A stretch of 64,000 nt of DNA from Streptomyces sp. DH37 (GCF_029813835.1 NZ_JARVKV010000002.1:164574-228573), one strand, 5' to 3'. Positions 50,085-59,235 are shown, numbered from the stretch's first letter. Numbers and translations are program-made. The notes: generated by a model from the sequence alone, not told the origin.

Positions 50085-50978
50085 GTGAACCGCTCCACCC
50101 AGCCCCCCGTCGTGGTCGGCGTCGACGGCTCGGACCACTCCCTGCGCGCCCTGGACCGGGCCGTGGAGGAGGCCGTCCTGCGGGGCGCGCCGCTGGAGGT
50201 CCTGTGCGGCGCGCCCGCCCACCGGATCGCCGTGTCCGAGGGCGCCGCCGACGGGGCCGGCGAGGAGCACCGGCGGGCACTGCGGCGGCAGTCCCGGCTC
50301 ATCGCCGAGTCGGCCGCCGAACGGGCCCGGGAGAGCGCCCCCGGACTGGAGGTCGAGCCGGCCGCGACCGACGAGACCGCCGTCACCGCGCTGCTGCGCG
50401 CCGGGCGCCGGGCCGCGCTGACCGTGGTCGGCACCCGCGGGCACGGCGGGTTCACCGGGCTGCTGCTGGGCTCGGTGAGCCTGCGGACGGCCGCGCGCAT
50501 CGAGGGGCCGCTGATGGTCGTGCGCGGCGACAACGAACGCCCCCGCCACACCGTGGTCGTCGGCGTGGAGCACCCGGCGGACACCGGCGCGGCGCGCTAC
50601 GGCTTCGAGGAGGCCGAGCGGCGGGCGGCGGCGCTGCTCGTCCTGCACGCGTGGGAGCTGCCCGTCTACCCCGGCGTCATGGTGCCCCCGCCGACCCGGG
50701 TGCTGGAGGAGATCGCCGAGGAGCAGGCCCGCTACGAGGAGAGCGTTCCCCTGGAGGCCGTCACCGGACTGCGCGAGGCCCACCCGAACGTCGACGCCCG
50801 GGTGGAGACGGTGTACGCCGGCCCCGGCCACGCGCTGGTCGAGGCCAGCGCGTCCGCCGACCTGGTCGTCCTGGCGGCCCACCGCCGCCACCGCCGCTTC
50901 GGCGCGCACCTGGGCCCGGTCACCCACGCGGTGCTGCACCACGCCCACTGCCCGGTGGTGCTCGTCCCCACCGCCTGA
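50085..50978 (+). CDS. Tandem-domain universal stress protein
   Basis: A 297-residue protein with two UspA domains. Domain 1: [20 protein letters not shown] to [20 protein letters not shown] (about residues 9-148), with the ATP-binding G-x2-G-x9-G(S) pattern. Domain 2: [20 protein letters not shown] to [20 protein letters not shown], where the glycine motif is altered. GTG 50085 has GAGGAC upstream; GTG 50076 is an alternative. It sits next to a phosphoketolase and GAF regulator, a set often linked to oxygen limitation or dormancy in actinobacteria; that link is inference here. Confidence 0.9.
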   Translation: MNRSTQPPVVVGVDGSDHSLRALDRAVEEAVLRGAPLEVLCGAPAHRIAVSEGAADGAGEEHRRALRRQSRLIAESAAERARESAPGLEVEPAATDETAVTALLRAGRRAALTVVGTRGHGGFTGLLLGSVSLRTAARIEGPLMVVRGDNERPRHTVVVGVEHPADTGAARYGFEEAERRAAALLVLHAWELPVYPGVMVPPPTRVLEEIAEEQARYEESVPLEAVTGLREAHPNVDARVETVYAGPGHALVEASASADLVVLAAHRRHRRFGAHLGPVTHAVLHHAHCPVVLVPTA

Positions 50979-51050
50979 GCTCCCGCTGCCCGACCGCTTC
51001 CGCCGCCTGACCGCTTCCGCCGACCGGCTCCGCCCGTCCGGCCGGACCCG

Positions 51051-53429
51051 TCAGCCCGGCCAGTGCCAGTCGGCGACCTCGGGCAGGTCGGTGCCGTGCT
51101 CGCGGATCCAGTCGTGGTGCCGGTCGCGCACCTCCCGCATCGACCGGCGCAGCCCCGCCGCCCGGGCCGCGAGCCCCGGCACCCGGTCGATCACGTCCAT
51201 GACCAGCCGGTAGCGATCCAGGTCGTTGCGGACCACCATGTCGAACGGGGTGGTGGTCGCCCCGCTCTCCCGGTAGCCGCGCACGTGCAGCCGGTCGTGG
51301 AGGCCGGCGCGGTGGGCGATCCGGTGGATCAGCCACGGGTAGCCGTGGTAGGCGAAGACCACCGGCCGGTCGCGGGTGAGGAGCGCGTCGAACTCCGCGT
51401 CCGGCAGCCCGTGCGGGTGCCGCGATTCCGGCATCAGCCGGGCGATGTCCACGACGTTCACCACGCGCACCGCCAGCTCCGGCAGGTGCTCGCGCAGCAG
51501 CGCGGCCGCGGCCAGCGTCTCCTGGGTGGGCACGTCCCCGGCGCAGGCCAGCACCACGTCCGGCTCCCGTCCGGGCCGCTCGGTCCCGGCCCACTCCCAG
51601 ACGCCGGCGCCGCGCTCGCAGTGGTCGCGGGCCTCCCGCGGGCCGAGCCAGTCGAAGCACGGCTGCTTGCCCGCGACGACCACGTTCACCGTGTCCGTCG
51701 TGCGCAGCACGTGGTCGGCGACGCACAGCAGGGTGTTGGCGTCCGGCGGGAAGTAGGCGCGCACCACCTCGGGGCTCTTGGTGAGGACGTGGTCGACGAA
51801 GCCGGGGTCCTGGTGGGAGAAGCCGTTGTGGTCCTGGCGCCAGACGTGCGAGGTCAGCAGGTAGTTCAGGCTCGGGACCGGGGCCCGCCACGGCACCTCG
51901 CGGGCGCTCTGCAGCCACTTGGCGTGCTGGGTGACCATGCTCGCCACGACGGTGGAGAACCCCTCGTAGGAGCTGAAGACCCCGTGCCGCCCGGTGAGGG
52001 TGTAGCCCTCCAGCCAGCCCTGGCACAGGTGTTCGGAGAGCACCTCCACCACCCGGCCGTGCGGGCCGAGGCCGCGGTCCGTCTCCAGGGAGGCGCCCTG
52101 CCAGGCGCGGGGCGTGGCGTCGAGGACGTCCTGGAGGTGGTTGGACTCGGCCTCGTCCGGGGCCGTCAGCCGGAAGTCGCGCCGCTCGGCGGTGTCCTCG
52201 AAGACCTGCCGCAGCATCCCGCCCAGCGCCCGGGTCGGCTCGTGGACGGAGGAGCCGGGCTTGTCCACCGGCACCGCGAAGGCCTCCGGACCGGGCAGGG
52301 GCAGGGGCCGCCGCAGCCGGCCGCCGTCGGCGTGCGCGGAGGCCCCCAGCCGCCGCTCCCCGCGCGGCACGTGCGCCAGCACGTGGGGGAGGGGACGGCC
52401 GGAGTCGTCGAACAGCTCACCGGGCCGGTACGAGCGCAGCCACCGCTCCAGCACGCGCAGGCCGCCGGGGTCCTCGCGCACGCCCTTCACCGGGATCTGG
52501 TGGGAGCGCCAGGTGTCCTCCACCGGGTCGCCGTCCACCTCCCGCGGGCCGGTCCAGCCCTTGGGGGTGCGCAGCACGACCACCGGCCAGCGGGGCCGTC
52601 CGCCCGCCCCCTCCCGGCGGGCCGCCCGCTGGATCGCGGCGATCCGGTCCAGCGCCGTGTCCAGGGCGGCGGCCAGGGCGCGGTGCGCCACGGCGGGCGG
52701 CGTGCCGGGGCCGGCCGTCACGTACAGCGGCTCGTGACCGTAGCCGCGCAGCAGGGCGTCCAGCTCCTCCTCGGGGACGCGGGAGAGCACGGTGGGGTTG
52801 GCGATCTTGTAGCCGTTGAGGTGCAGGACGGGGAGCACCGCGCCGTCGTGCACCGGGTCCAGGAACTTGTTCGAGTGCCAGGAGGCGGCCAGCGGTCCCG
52901 TCTCGGCCTCGCCGTCCCCGACGACGCAGACGGTCAGCAGGTCCGGGTTGTCGAAGGCGGCGCCGTAGGCGTGCGACAGGGAGTGGCCCAGCTCCCCGCC
53001 CTCCTGGATCGACCCGGGCACCACCGGGGAGGTGTGGCTGGGCAGCCCGCCGGGGAAGGAGAACCGCCCGAACAGCCGTGCCATCCCCGCCTCGTCGCGT
53101 CCCATGTCGGGCCAGAACTCCCCGAGGGTGCCCTCCAGCCAGCTCCCCGCCAGCACCGCGGGGGCGCCGTGGCCCGGCCCCCACACGCACAGCACGTCCA
53201 GGTCGCGCTCGTTGATCACCCGGTTCAGATGGGTGTAGACCAGACCCAGCCCCGGGCAGGTGCCCCAGTGACCCAGCAGCCGGGGTTTGACGTGCTCCGG
53301 CCGCAGTTCCCCGCGCAGCAGCGGGTCGTCCCGGAGGTAGAGCTGGCCCGCGGCCAGGTAGTTCAGGGCGCGCCAGTGCGCGTCCAGCTCGGCGCACTGG
53401 CGGTCGGTGAGCGGGGGGTGCGTCTGCAT
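51051..53429 (-). CDS. xfp: Xylulose-5-phosphate/fructose-6-phosphate phosphoketolase
   Basis: Splits xylulose 5-phosphate or fructose 6-phosphate with phosphate to acetyl phosphate and an aldose phosphate, using thiamine diphosphate. The 792-residue length is normal. Signatures: LGHWGTCPGLGLVYTHLNRV, VWGPGHGAPAVLAGSWLEGT, SHTSPVVPGSIQEGGELGHS, VCVVGDGEAETGPLAASWHS (ThDP motif), YKIANPTVLSR and SSYEGFSTVVASMVTQHAKW. ATG 53429 follows GGAGGGCCC. Its gene is convergent with the universal stress protein gene and divergent from the GAF regulator, with an 11-bp repeat array between the latter two. It would permit acetate/ATP formation under limited respiration. Confidence 0.96.
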   Translation of the reverse strand: MQTHPPLTDRQCAELDAHWRALNYLAAGQLYLRDDPLLRGELRPEHVKPRLLGHWGTCPGLGLVYTHLNRVINERDLDVLCVWGPGHGAPAVLAGSWLEGTLGEFWPDMGRDEAGMARLFGRFSFPGGLPSHTSPVVPGSIQEGGELGHSLSHAYGAAFDNPDLLTVCVVGDGEAETGPLAASWHSNKFLDPVHDGAVLPVLHLNGYKIANPTVLSRVPEEELDALLRGYGHEPLYVTAGPGTPPAVAHRALAAALDTALDRIAAIQRAARREGAGGRPRWPVVVLRTPKGWTGPREVDGDPVEDTWRSHQIPVKGVREDPGGLRVLERWLRSYRPGELFDDSGRPLPHVLAHVPRGERRLGASAHADGGRLRRPLPLPGPEAFAVPVDKPGSSVHEPTRALGGMLRQVFEDTAERRDFRLTAPDEAESNHLQDVLDATPRAWQGASLETDRGLGPHGRVVEVLSEHLCQGWLEGYTLTGRHGVFSSYEGFSTVVASMVTQHAKWLQSAREVPWRAPVPSLNYLLTSHVWRQDHNGFSHQDPGFVDHVLTKSPEVVRAYFPPDANTLLCVADHVLRTTDTVNVVVAGKQPCFDWLGPREARDHCERGAGVWEWAGTERPGREPDVVLACAGDVPTQETLAAAALLREHLPELAVRVVNVVDIARLMPESRHPHGLPDAEFDALLTRDRPVVFAYHGYPWLIHRIAHRAGLHDRLHVRGYRESGATTTPFDMVVRNDLDRYRLVMDVIDRVPGLAARAAGLRRSMREVRDRHHDWIREHGTDLPEVADWHWPG

Positions 53430-53470
53430 GGGCCCTCCATTCGTGGCTCCGGTCGGCGTCCGTCGGGTGT

Positions 53471-53511
53471 TCTCCGGTCGTGCTCCGGTCGTTCTCCGGT
53501 CGTTCTCCGGA
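53471..53511. repeat. 11-bp tandem repeats between phosphoketolase and GAF regulator
   Basis: Three and a half copies of an 11-base unit (T/G)CTCCGGTCGT lie in the 255-bp divergent spacer, about 45-80 bp upstream of the phosphoketolase start. An 11-bp period places each copy on the same face of the helix, a feature of cooperative regulator binding, though replication slippage could also explain it. Confidence 0.8.
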
Positions 53512-53684
53512 GCCCTCGCGGTTGCGAGGTCCGGGGCGTGCGGCGCCCCGGCCCGTGTCCCCCTCGGGACGGCCGGCCACACCCGTACGCGCCGCCCGGA
53601 CGGGGATCGCGCACCGTGGTGCGCGCCCCGCACGACACTCCGCGCTCGCCATCCGGTTGCCGGGGCGGCACCCCCGGCAGCACG

Positions 53685-55010
53685 ATGGCGGGCGTGCTCA
53701 ATCAATGGCTGGCGCTGGAGGCGGGTGCGGACCCGGCCGAACGAGCCGGAGCGGTGCGCCGCGCCCACGAGGCATTCCTGGCCGAGGGGGCGATCGGGGC
53801 GCCCGTGCGCCATCTGATAGCCGACTCCTGGCGGCGTTCGGCCAGGGCGTCGGTCGGACCGGACCACACGCCCCCCGTCGAACTCGCCGGCGGCGATCTC
53901 GCGGCCCACCGCCGCGAGCACCCCCTGGCCCGGGTCATGCCGCTGTTCCGGGAACTGCTGGGTGCCATCGCCGAGGACGGCGCCCATCTGCTGTCGGTGT
54001 GCGACGAACACGGCCGGATGCTCTGGGTCGAGGGCCACACCCAGACCAGACGGCGCGCCGAGCGGATGAACTTCGTCCCCGGCGCCCGCTGGACCGAGCC
54101 CCACGCCGGCACCAACGCGCCCGGCACCGCCCTCGCCGTCGGTCACCCCGTCCAGATCTTCTCCGCCGAGCACTACTGCCGCCCCGTCCAGCCCTGGACC
54201 TGCGCCGCGGCCCCCGTCCACGACCCGCGCACCCGCCGGGTGCTGGGCGCCGTGGACATCTCCGGCGGCGACCACCTCGCCTCCCCGCACAGCCTCGCCC
54301 TCGTCCAGGCCACCGCCCGCGCGGCCGAGGCGCAGCTCGCCTCCCTCCTGCCGGCCGCCGCCCCGCCCCGCCTCCTGGAGGCCCTGGGACGCGACGAGGC
54401 CCTGTTCCACACCGGCCGGGCCGGGCCGCCGGTACGGCTGGGGCGGCGGCACAGCGAGATCGTGCTGCTGCTCGCCGCCCACCCCGACGGACTGCCCGGC
54501 AACCGGCTCGCCCTGGAGCTCTACGGCGAGCGCGACGTCAGCCCCGTCACCCTGCGCGCCGAACTGTCGCGGCTGCGCGGGATGTTGGGGCCGCTGCTGG
54601 CCTCCCGCCCGTACCGCCTGACCGGCCGGGTGCGCACCGACCACGACACGGTCGCCGACGCCCTGGACGCGGACGACCTGCCCACCGCGCTGGCCGCCTA
54701 CCGCGGTCCGCTGCTGCCGCTGTCCGAGGCCCCCGGTGTCGTACGGCTGCGGCGGCTGCTGGAGGACCGGCTGCGGCAGGCCCTGCCCGCCCGCCGGGAC
54801 CCGGCGCTGCTGGACACCTGGGTGCGCACCCCCTGGGGCGAGGACGACCTCCAGGCCTGGGAGGCGCTGGTCGGCACGCTGCCCCCGGAGGCCAGGGCGG
54901 TGCCCGGCGCCCGGCTGCGGGCCCTGCGCGACGCCTACGGGCTCGGCCCGCGCACCTCCGGCGGCCCGCTCCGCCCGGGCGCAACGTTCCCGCAACCTCC
55001 CGTCCCCTAG
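53685..55010 (+). CDS. GAF-domain transcriptional regulator
   Basis: A 441-residue regulator. A GAF domain occupies about residues 70-215: LSVCDEHGRMLWVEGHTQTR, RWTEPHAGTNAPGTALAVGH, HPVQIFSAEHYCRPVQPWTC and GAVDISGGDHLASPHSLALV, a form found next to alcohol/aldehyde dehydrogenase genes in actinobacteria. A C-terminal winged-helix-like section includes RLGRRHSEIVLLLAAHPDGL and YGERDVSPVTLRAELSRLRG. ATG 53685 has no good Shine-Dalgarno. It is divergent from phosphoketolase and probably controls it through the 11-bp repeats. The ligand is unknown. Confidence 0.85.
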   Translation: MAGVLNQWLALEAGADPAERAGAVRRAHEAFLAEGAIGAPVRHLIADSWRRSARASVGPDHTPPVELAGGDLAAHRREHPLARVMPLFRELLGAIAEDGAHLLSVCDEHGRMLWVEGHTQTRRRAERMNFVPGARWTEPHAGTNAPGTALAVGHPVQIFSAEHYCRPVQPWTCAAAPVHDPRTRRVLGAVDISGGDHLASPHSLALVQATARAAEAQLASLLPAAAPPRLLEALGRDEALFHTGRAGPPVRLGRRHSEIVLLLAAHPDGLPGNRLALELYGERDVSPVTLRAELSRLRGMLGPLLASRPYRLTGRVRTDHDTVADALDADDLPTALAAYRGPLLPLSEAPGVVRLRRLLEDRLRQALPARRDPALLDTWVRTPWGEDDLQAWEALVGTLPPEARAVPGARLRALRDAYGLGPRTSGGPLRPGATFPQPPVP

Positions 55011-55013
55011 CGT
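54981..55013 (+). promoter_or_regulatory. Promoter-like element with no gene downstream
   Basis: GCAACGTTCCCGCAACC (54981-54997) has GCAAC twice at an 11-bp interval and is followed by TAGCGT (55008-55013), a good -10 hexamer. It lies at the end of the GAF regulator gene pointing into 470 bp without a recognisable plus-strand gene. It may be the promoter of a lost gene, a small RNA, or coincidence. Confidence 0.4.
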
Positions 55014-55487
55014 GGCGGTGCGCCTCCGCCGTTCGGCCGCCCACGGGCGGACCGGCGCGGTGGAGCCCCCGTGTCCCATTCCGCGGGGACGCCTTCGGAA
55101 GGACTCCCGGCCGCCCGGCGGTGCCCGGGCCTCGCCCGGGCCGGTCACCCCCGTGGCCGCCGGTGCCGGGAGGGACCGCTCCCGCGGGCGGTGCGCAGCC
55201 GGGAGCGGGGCGTGGAGCGGCGCTCCCTCCCGGACGGTCCGGGTGGCACGGCGGGGCCGCACGACCTGCTTGACGGCGAGCAGGACGAACGGCGTCCGGT
55301 CGGGGTCCGACGTGTGCGGAACCCCCACCGCGCCCCGCCGTGCCATCTTCCGCGTCCGTCGCCGCGTGCCCCGGCCCCGCCCGCACGGGACGGCCCGCTC
55401 CGAGCGGTCAGGGGACGCCGGGCGTCCTCGTCGATCCGGGCGTCAATCCGGGCGTCAATCCGACATCAACCCGACATCAATCCGGCG
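55011..55487. other. 477-bp region without a supported gene
   Basis: Follows the GAF regulator. Frames here are Arg/Pro/Ser-rich and antisense-like; none is protein-like. It contains the end of the promoter-like element and, at its right edge, tandem repeats that enter the MOSC gene stop codon. Confidence 0.55.
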
Positions 55488-55490
55488 TCA
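55434..55490. repeat. Five tandem 11-12 bp repeats at the MOSC gene end
   Basis: ATCCGGGCGTCA (twice), ATCCGACATCA, ACCCGACATCA and ATCCGGCGTCA follow one another without gaps. On the minus strand each unit starts with TGA; the last unit supplies the MOSC stop codon (55488-55490). Confidence 0.9.
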
Positions 55491-56315
55491 CTCCAGGACC
55501 TCGAAGCGGTCGCCCGTGCGCAGGGTGCCGGTGTTCTCCGGGACCAGGTTCTGCCCGAACACCAGCCGGTCGCCGAAGCGGCGGTGCCTGGCCAGGGTGC
55601 GCAGCGGCTCCTTGCCCCGCTCCGCCGTGGCCTGGTCGGTGGTGGTCACCACGCAGCGGCCGCAGGGCTTGGCCACCCGGAAGGTCACCGCGCCGATCCG
55701 GACCCGGCGCCAGCCGTCCTCCGACCAGGGCGGCGTGCCCTCGACGACCACGTTGGGCCGGAAGCGGTCCATCGGCAGGGGGCCCTCGTCCGGATGGTCG
55801 CCCTGCTCTATCAGCAGGTTGAGGGCGTCCAGCGACGACACCGTGGTGAGCAGCACCGGGAAGGCGTCGGCGAAGCTCACCGTCTCGCCGGGGAGGCCGT
55901 GGGAGGAGGTGATCGGACGCCGGCGCTCGGGCGCGTCCATGTGGACCAGCCGCGCGTCGGTCCCCAGGTACTCCGTCAGCCAGTCGTGCGCCTCGTCGCA
56001 GGCGGGCACCGCCTCGACCTTGGCGCGCCACACCTCGACCACGGCCGGGCCCGCGGCCGGATCCGGCACCTCGACGGTCAGCGCGCGCATCCCGGGAGCG
56101 GAAAGCCGCAGGCCGCCGCCGGGCAGCGGCTCGGCGGCGGCCAGCGCCAGGCGCGGGTGCCCGCGCTGGGTGAGCGGTGCGCCGTCAGGACCGACCGCCA
56201 TCCAGCGCCGGTCCCCGGACAGTCCCCATGGCTCCACGACGGCACGGGCGGTGCCGACACCCGCGAGCGATTTCACCGGGTAGAGGTTGAGCGCGGCCAG
56301 CGTGGACGTGGTCAT
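55488..56315 (-). CDS. MOSC-domain protein (YcbX-like)
   Basis: A 275-residue protein with MOSC N-terminal beta-barrel (LAALNLYPVKSLAGVGTARA, LSGDRRWMAVGPDGAPLTQR) and MOSC core (LPMDRFRPNVVVEGTPPWSE, FRVAKPCGRCVVTTTDQATA). The cysteine in PCGRC is the conserved putative molybdenum ligand. Related proteins YcbX, YiiM and mARC reduce N-hydroxylated compounds. ATG 56315 begins MTTSTLAALNLYPV. A redox partner is not adjacent. Its end is defined by a tandem-repeat array. Confidence 0.9.
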   Translation of the reverse strand: MTTSTLAALNLYPVKSLAGVGTARAVVEPWGLSGDRRWMAVGPDGAPLTQRGHPRLALAAAEPLPGGGLRLSAPGMRALTVEVPDPAAGPAVVEVWRAKVEAVPACDEAHDWLTEYLGTDARLVHMDAPERRRPITSSHGLPGETVSFADAFPVLLTTVSSLDALNLLIEQGDHPDEGPLPMDRFRPNVVVEGTPPWSEDGWRRVRIGAVTFRVAKPCGRCVVTTTDQATAERGKEPLRTLARHRRFGDRLVFGQNLVPENTGTLRTGDRFEVLE

Positions 56316-56351
56316 GCGTCCATCCTGCCACCCGGGTCCGACAGTTGGCGG

Positions 56352-56831
56352 TCAGTAACCACGCCCCTGGTACGAGTGGCCGTACGGCTCCTCGTACGAA
56401 CCGGGGTAGGGGCTCTGGGCGGGCGTCGGAACCTGCCGCGGCGGCACCGGGCGCATCTGCTGCGGCTGCGGCTGCGGGTAGCCGTACCCGCCGCGCGGCG
56501 CGGTGGCCTGCTGCGGGATGTAGGGCGCGGGCGCCTGCTGCAGCGGTGCGGGCTGCTGCACGGGCGCGTGCTGCTGGTAGGCCGGAGCCGGGTAACCCCG
56601 CGGCGGCGCCGGCTGCGGCTGGTAGGAGGGTCCGGAGGGCAGCGCGGGCAGCGCGGACGGGAGGGCGGGCAGGTGGTCCGAGGTCTCGTACGGCGACGCC
56701 GGAACACGGATGGGCGCGATCTGAGGGGTACCCCGCTCGGCGACCAGGCTGTCGTAGATCGGGGTGTCAGCGAAGGACGGCGCGCTGTAGTAGCCACCGC
56801 CGTAGGTGCTGCGGGGGGACGTCATACTCAT
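56352..56831 (-). CDS. DUF6643 proline/glutamine-rich protein
   Basis: A 159-residue low-complexity protein characteristic of streptomycetes. The conserved part is N-terminal: MTSPRSTYGGGYYSAPSFAD then TPIYDSLVAERGTPQIAPIR. The rest is Pro/Gln/Tyr/Ala-rich (QQHAPVQQPAPLQQAPAPYI) and predicted to be disordered. No membrane segment or signal peptide. Start is ATG 56831 or ATG 56825. It has no known function; tyrosine-rich, disordered composition could suit scaffolding or aggregation. Confidence 0.82.
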   Translation of the reverse strand: MSMTSPRSTYGGGYYSAPSFADTPIYDSLVAERGTPQIAPIRVPASPYETSDHLPALPSALPALPSGPSYQPQPAPPRGYPAPAYQQHAPVQQPAPLQQAPAPYIPQQATAPRGGYGYPQPQPQQMRPVPPRQVPTPAQSPYPGSYEEPYGHSYQGRGY

Positions 56832-57064
56832 AAGTTAAGCCCACGATGTGCCGGTTGGGGAGAGCGATATGAAGGTCATTTGACGGGTTCTCCGCGGTCA
56901 TCGGCCGCGGCTGTGGCCAAAGGTGAGCAAAGCGGTCATTCCGGCTGGTCGAGGCGCGGAAAACACCGGTTTACGCACCGCTCCCGAGGCGTCGCCCGGT
57001 GGCATAGGTTGGTGAGCCGGCGGAGCGCGACGAGCGCGGACGGCCCGGCCACGGAGGGGAAAGC

Positions 57065-58342
57065 ATGACCATGCTCAAAGGCGCCAACGTTCCGGTCCCG
57101 GCGGAGTCGGTCCGGGTCGAGGTGGGATGGCGCACCGGGCCGGGGGTTCCGGACGTGGACGCCTCGGCGCTGCTGCTGGCCTCGGGCAGGGTCCGCTCGG
57201 ACGGCGACTTCGTCTTCTACAACCAGCCGCGGCACGCCTCCGGCGCCGTCCGGCACGAGGGCAGGCGCCCCGCGGGGGACACCGTGAGCGACACCCTCGG
57301 CGTGGACCTGGCCCGCGTCGAGCCCGAGGTGGAGAAGGTGGTCGTCGCCGCCTCCGCGGACGGCGGGTCCTTCGGCCGGGTGCCGGGGCTGTACGTGCGG
57401 GTGCTCGATGCGGGCAGCGGCGCCGAACTCGCCCGGTTCGACAGCCGGGACGCCACCGTCGAGACCGCCTTCGTCCTCGGCGAGCTGTACCGCAGGCAGG
57501 GCGCCTGGAAGTTCCGGGCCGTGGGCCAGGGCTACGACAGCGGACTGGCCGGTCTCGCCACCGACTTCGGGATCACGGTCGACGAGCCGCGGAGCACGGC
57601 GCCGCCCTCCGCGCCCACTCCGACGCCCGCTCCCGCCCCCACTCCGACGCCCGCGCCCGCTCCCGCGGCGGCCCCCGTACCGCCGCCGGCGCCGCCGCGG
57701 CCCGTGCGGCTGTCGAAGGTCACCCTGACCAAGGAGGCGCCCACGGTCTCCCTCACCAAGCAGGGCGGCACCTCCGGCGCGCTGCGGGTCAACCTCAACT
57801 GGCAGGTGCACAGGCATTTCAAGGGCTGGGGGAGCAAACTGGGCCGGGCCATGGCGATGCACGCCGACCTCGACCTGGACCTGTGCGCCCTGTACGAGCT
57901 CACCGACGGCCGCAAGGGGGTCGTCCAGGCACTCGGCAACGCCTTCGGGGCGCTGCACCAGCCGCCCTACATCCACCTCGACGGCGACGACCGCACCGGT
58001 GCCGTGGAGACGGGCGAGAACCTCACCGTCAACCTCGACCACAAGGAGAGCTTCCGGCGCGTCCTGATCTTCGTCACGATCTACGAGGGCGCCCGCAGCT
58101 TCGCGAACCTCCACGCCACGGTGACGCTCACACCGCAGCACGGCGCCCCCGTCGACTTCTCCCTCGACGAGTGCACCGTCCCCTCCACCGTCTGCGCCCT
58201 CGCGCTGCTCACCAACGAGGGCGGCGACCTCGTCGTCCGGCGCGAGTCGCGCTACCTGATCCCCGAGCGCGGGGTGAGCCCGCAGCGGACGGTGGACCAC
58301 GCCTACGGCTGGGGCATGCAGTGGACGCCCGGCCGCAAGTGA
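57065..58342 (+). CDS. TerD-family protein with duplicated domain
   Basis: A 425-residue protein related to tellurium-resistance TerD/TerA. The N-terminal TerD domain (about residues 1-178) shows MLKGANVPVPAESVRVEVGW, DFVFYNQPRHASGAVRHEG and AELARFDSRDATVETAFVLG then ELYRRQGAWKFRAVGQGYDS. An alternating Pro/Thr/Ala linker (a 17-base DNA direct repeat, CCCACTCCGACGCCCGC) joins a C-terminal domain with ALRVNLNWQVHRHFKG and MHADLDLDLCALYELTDGRK. GGAGGGGAAAGC precedes ATG 57065. It is not in a ter cluster, so a role in stress or metal-ion binding is only by family. Confidence 0.88.
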   Translation: MTMLKGANVPVPAESVRVEVGWRTGPGVPDVDASALLLASGRVRSDGDFVFYNQPRHASGAVRHEGRRPAGDTVSDTLGVDLARVEPEVEKVVVAASADGGSFGRVPGLYVRVLDAGSGAELARFDSRDATVETAFVLGELYRRQGAWKFRAVGQGYDSGLAGLATDFGITVDEPRSTAPPSAPTPTPAPAPTPTPAPAPAAAPVPPPAPPRPVRLSKVTLTKEAPTVSLTKQGGTSGALRVNLNWQVHRHFKGWGSKLGRAMAMHADLDLDLCALYELTDGRKGVVQALGNAFGALHQPPYIHLDGDDRTGAVETGENLTVNLDHKESFRRVLIFVTIYEGARSFANLHATVTLTPQHGAPVDFSLDECTVPSTVCALALLTNEGGDLVVRRESRYLIPERGVSPQRTVDHAYGWGMQWTPGRK

Positions 58343-58414
58343 CCTCCCGCCCGTGACGCCCGCCGGGCCGTCCGGTGGGCGGCCCGGCCGCCCCGTACCC
58401 GTACGCTGTTGTCC

Positions 58415-59206
58415 GTGAGAATCGCGCTCGTGGACTCCGGGATCGGGTTGCTGGCCGCCGCCGCCGCGGTGCGGCGCGCGAGACCCGACGCCGACCTCGT
58501 CCTGTCGTCCGCCCCCGACAGCATGCCCTGGGGGCCGCGGACCGCCGACGACATCACCGCCCGCGCCCTGGCCTGTGCGCGGGCGGCCGCCGCGTACGGA
58601 CCCGACGCGCTGATCGTCGCCTGCAACACCGCCTCCGTGCACGCCCTGCAGGTGCTGCGCGCCGAGTTGGAGCCCGCGGTCCCGGTCGTCGGCACGGTGC
58701 CCGCCGTCAAGCCGGCCGCCGCGGCGGGCGGGCCCCTGGCCGTCTGGGCCACCCCCGCCACCACCGGCAGCCCCTACCAGCGCCGCCTCATCGCGGAGTT
58801 CGGCAACGGGACCGAGATCGCCGAGGTGCCCTGCCACGGACTGGCCGACGCCGTGGAGAAGGGCGACGAGGCCGCCGTCGACGACGCCGTCGCCGCGGCC
58901 GCCGCCCTCACCCCGCGCGGAGTGCGGGCGGTGGTGCTGGGCTGCACCCACTACGAGCTGGTCGCCGAGCGCATCCGCGCCGCCGTCCGCTCCCCGCTGG
59001 TCCCCGAGCCCGGCCTGTACGGCTCGGCCGCCGCGGTCGCCGCCCAGGCGCTGCGCCGCATCGGGGCGGAACCGGACCCGGAGGCGGCCCCCACCGGAGG
59101 ACTGACCGTCCTCCACAGCGGCACGCCCACCGAACTGCCCGGTCCCGCGCGCGGCTACGCCGAGGGGCGGCTGCTGGCCGCGGACCGCGCCGTACGGACC
59201 GCCTGA
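58415..59206 (+). CDS. Asp/Glu racemase-family protein (glutamate racemase-like)
   Basis: A 263-residue protein like MurI. It keeps both catalytic cysteines: LIVACNTASVHALQVLRAEL and VVLGCTHYELVAERIRAAV, plus the N-terminal LVDSGIGLLAAAAAVRRA with the aspartate/serine. The first segment reads DSGIGLL rather than the DSGVGGLTV of typical MurI. GTG 58415 is seven bases after TACGCT (58402-58407) and apparently leaderless. It may supply D-glutamate for peptidoglycan or act on another amino acid; streptomycetes usually have another murI elsewhere. Confidence 0.83.
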   Translation: MRIALVDSGIGLLAAAAAVRRARPDADLVLSSAPDSMPWGPRTADDITARALACARAAAAYGPDALIVACNTASVHALQVLRAELEPAVPVVGTVPAVKPAAAAGGPLAVWATPATTGSPYQRRLIAEFGNGTEIAEVPCHGLADAVEKGDEAAVDDAVAAAAALTPRGVRAVVLGCTHYELVAERIRAAVRSPLVPEPGLYGSAAAVAAQALRRIGAEPDPEAAPTGGLTVLHSGTPTELPGPARGYAEGRLLAADRAVRTA

Positions 59207-59235
59207 GCGCACGCGTCCGCCGGTCCCGGCCGGCC

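Noticed and set aside
53685..55346. Minus-strand extension of the phosphoketolase frame upstream of 53429
   Set aside because: The extension is antisense to the GAF regulator and lacks protein-like composition; ATG 53429 with GGAGGGCCC gives the normal family length.
54736..56283. Plus-strand frame beginning near the promoter-like element at 54981
   Set aside because: The translated product after 55018 is Arg/Ser/Pro-rich, has no domain, and runs antisense through the MOSC gene.
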